Shown here: positions 63,072 to 64,000 of the stretch, one piece after another
Layout of the letters: every line of letters begins with the position of its first letter
Numbering within the stretch: the stretch's first letter is position 1
From: Prochlorococcus sp. AG-355-J09
GTDB lineage: Bacteria > Cyanobacteriota > Cyanobacteriia > PCC-6307 > Cyanobiaceae
Length of the DNA: 64,000 nt
Assembly: GCA_003278735.1 (NCBI GenBank)
Contig: QCDO01000004.1
Location: 39,571-103,570 of the forward strand
Direction: 5' to 3'
Translations under genes and position numbers: made by a program
The notes under the pieces: model-generated
Databases searched by the model: none
What the model saw: only the letters and a program-made list of their open reading frames with translations
What the model was told of the DNA's origin: nothing

Positions 63072-64000
63072 ATGAGTGAATTTTTATTTCCAATAATAGA
63101 AATATTTTTAGGCGTAATTCTACTTTTTGCTGGAGGAGAGTTCTTTATTCAAGGAGCCATATTTTTATCATTAATTTTAGGAATACCTCAAATAGTAATT
63201 GGTTTGACAGTTGTTTCTCTTGGAACAAGCTCTCCTGAGTTATTGGTAAGTTTGAGTTCAATTTTAAAAGGCAGTGATTCGCTTGCGGCAAGCAATGTAA
63301 TTGGAAGCAATATTTTTAATGTTCTCGTTGTTTTGGGCATAAGCTCATTGATAACACCTCTTAAAGTAAAAAGCAGAATAGTTAGAAGAGATGTGCCTCT
63401 TTTAATGGCAATTTCTTGTGCAGTTTGGGCTATGTCATCAACAGGCTTATTAACATTGCAAGCAGGGATATTTCTAATATTTTGTTTAATCTTAAATACA
63501 ATATGGGAAATCAATACCATCAATGAGAAAGGAGAGGAGACAAAAGATGCTGAACCAGAGATAGAGGAATTAAAAGATAACCATAAAGGGAAAGTGAATA
63601 TTTTACTAAAGTTAATATTGGGGATATTTCTTTTAAGCTTTGGTTCAAATATTTTAGTAAATGGTTCTCAAACGCTCGCTACTCTTTTGGGCGTAAATGA
63701 AATTGTTATTGGTTTAACTATCGTCGCAACTGGGACATCTTTACCAGAATTAGTAACTTCAATAATTGCTGCATTTAAAGGCAAAACAGATCTTGCGATT
63801 GGGAATGTAATAGGAAGTAATTTACTCAATCAACTTTTAATCCTTGGAAGTTGCAGTATTTTTTCAGGATTTAAAGGTTTAGTAATTGAACAGAGTCTAA
63901 TAAAAGTTGACTTACCTTTTATGGTTTTAACTACCTTTGCATGCTTACCAATTTTCTGGAGCAAAGGGGAAATCACAAGAATTGAAGGATTTATTTTGCT
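63072..64000 (+). CDS. calcium/sodium antiporter (CaCA family), 3' partial
   Basis: MSEFLFPIIEIFLGVILLFAGGEFFIQGAIFLS; two alpha repeats VVSLGTSSPELLVSLSSILKGSDSLAASNVIGSNIFN and IVATGTSLPELVTSIIAAFKGKTDLAIGNVIGSNLLNQ; runs off the window. Confidence 0.93.
   Translation, partial: MSEFLFPIIEIFLGVILLFAGGEFFIQGAIFLSLILGIPQIVIGLTVVSLGTSSPELLVSLSSILKGSDSLAASNVIGSNIFNVLVVLGISSLITPLKVKSRIVRRDVPLLMAISCAVWAMSSTGLLTLQAGIFLIFCLILNTIWEINTINEKGEETKDAEPEIEELKDNHKGKVNILLKLILGIFLLSFGSNILVNGSQTLATLLGVNEIVIGLTIVATGTSLPELVTSIIAAFKGKTDLAIGNVIGSNLLNQLLILGSCSIFSGFKGLVIEQSLIKVDLPFMVLTTFACLPIFWSKGEITRIEGFIL

Noticed and set aside
63188-63523. 111-aa minus-strand ORF
   Set aside because: Antisense to the CaCA antiporter, whose plus-strand frame has clear alpha-repeat motifs but is missing from the track because it runs off the window
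1-64000. CRISPR arrays, IS elements, prophage, restriction or toxin-antitoxin systems
   Set aside because: No regularly spaced direct repeats, transposase, integrase or defence-type genes were recognised

Overview
This window looks like a stretch of a streamlined, low-GC marine picocyanobacterial chromosome, most likely a high-light-type Prochlorococcus. The main evidence is a Pcb/IsiA-type divinyl-chlorophyll a/b antenna gene, short intergenic regions, plastocyanin, Ycf51, NdhL, ClpB and cyAbrB genes, and no visible mobile elements. I identify about 65 protein genes, mostly housekeeping: hisS, acs, sds, murI, comB, aroA, glmU, murF, glgA, menB, menD, lepB, an Mn/Zn ABC transporter, trpS, thrS, glk, thrB, ndhD, prlC, folB, proA, glgB, hemE, petE, clpB, hisIE, a sigma-70 factor, trpA, ndhL and pyrC. 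There is also one intron-less tRNA-Leu(UAA). I see no CRISPR array, prophage, IS element or rRNA. Four items seem most worth a second look: (i) a very large TamB-like gene split into two frames exactly at an in-frame T_TTT_TTT slippery heptamer; (ii) a small protein made of 11 tandem G-phi-phi-x-phi pentads fused to a His-rich linker and a Cys-containing DUF3721-like tail; (iii) a 58-aa ORF missing from the ORF track, divergent from pcb across the largest non-coding gap; (iv) an all-AT perfect hairpin upstream of a sigma factor gene that is followed by two small genes. I did not find a convincing new multi-gene system. All family names come from reading the translations by eye, without database searches.
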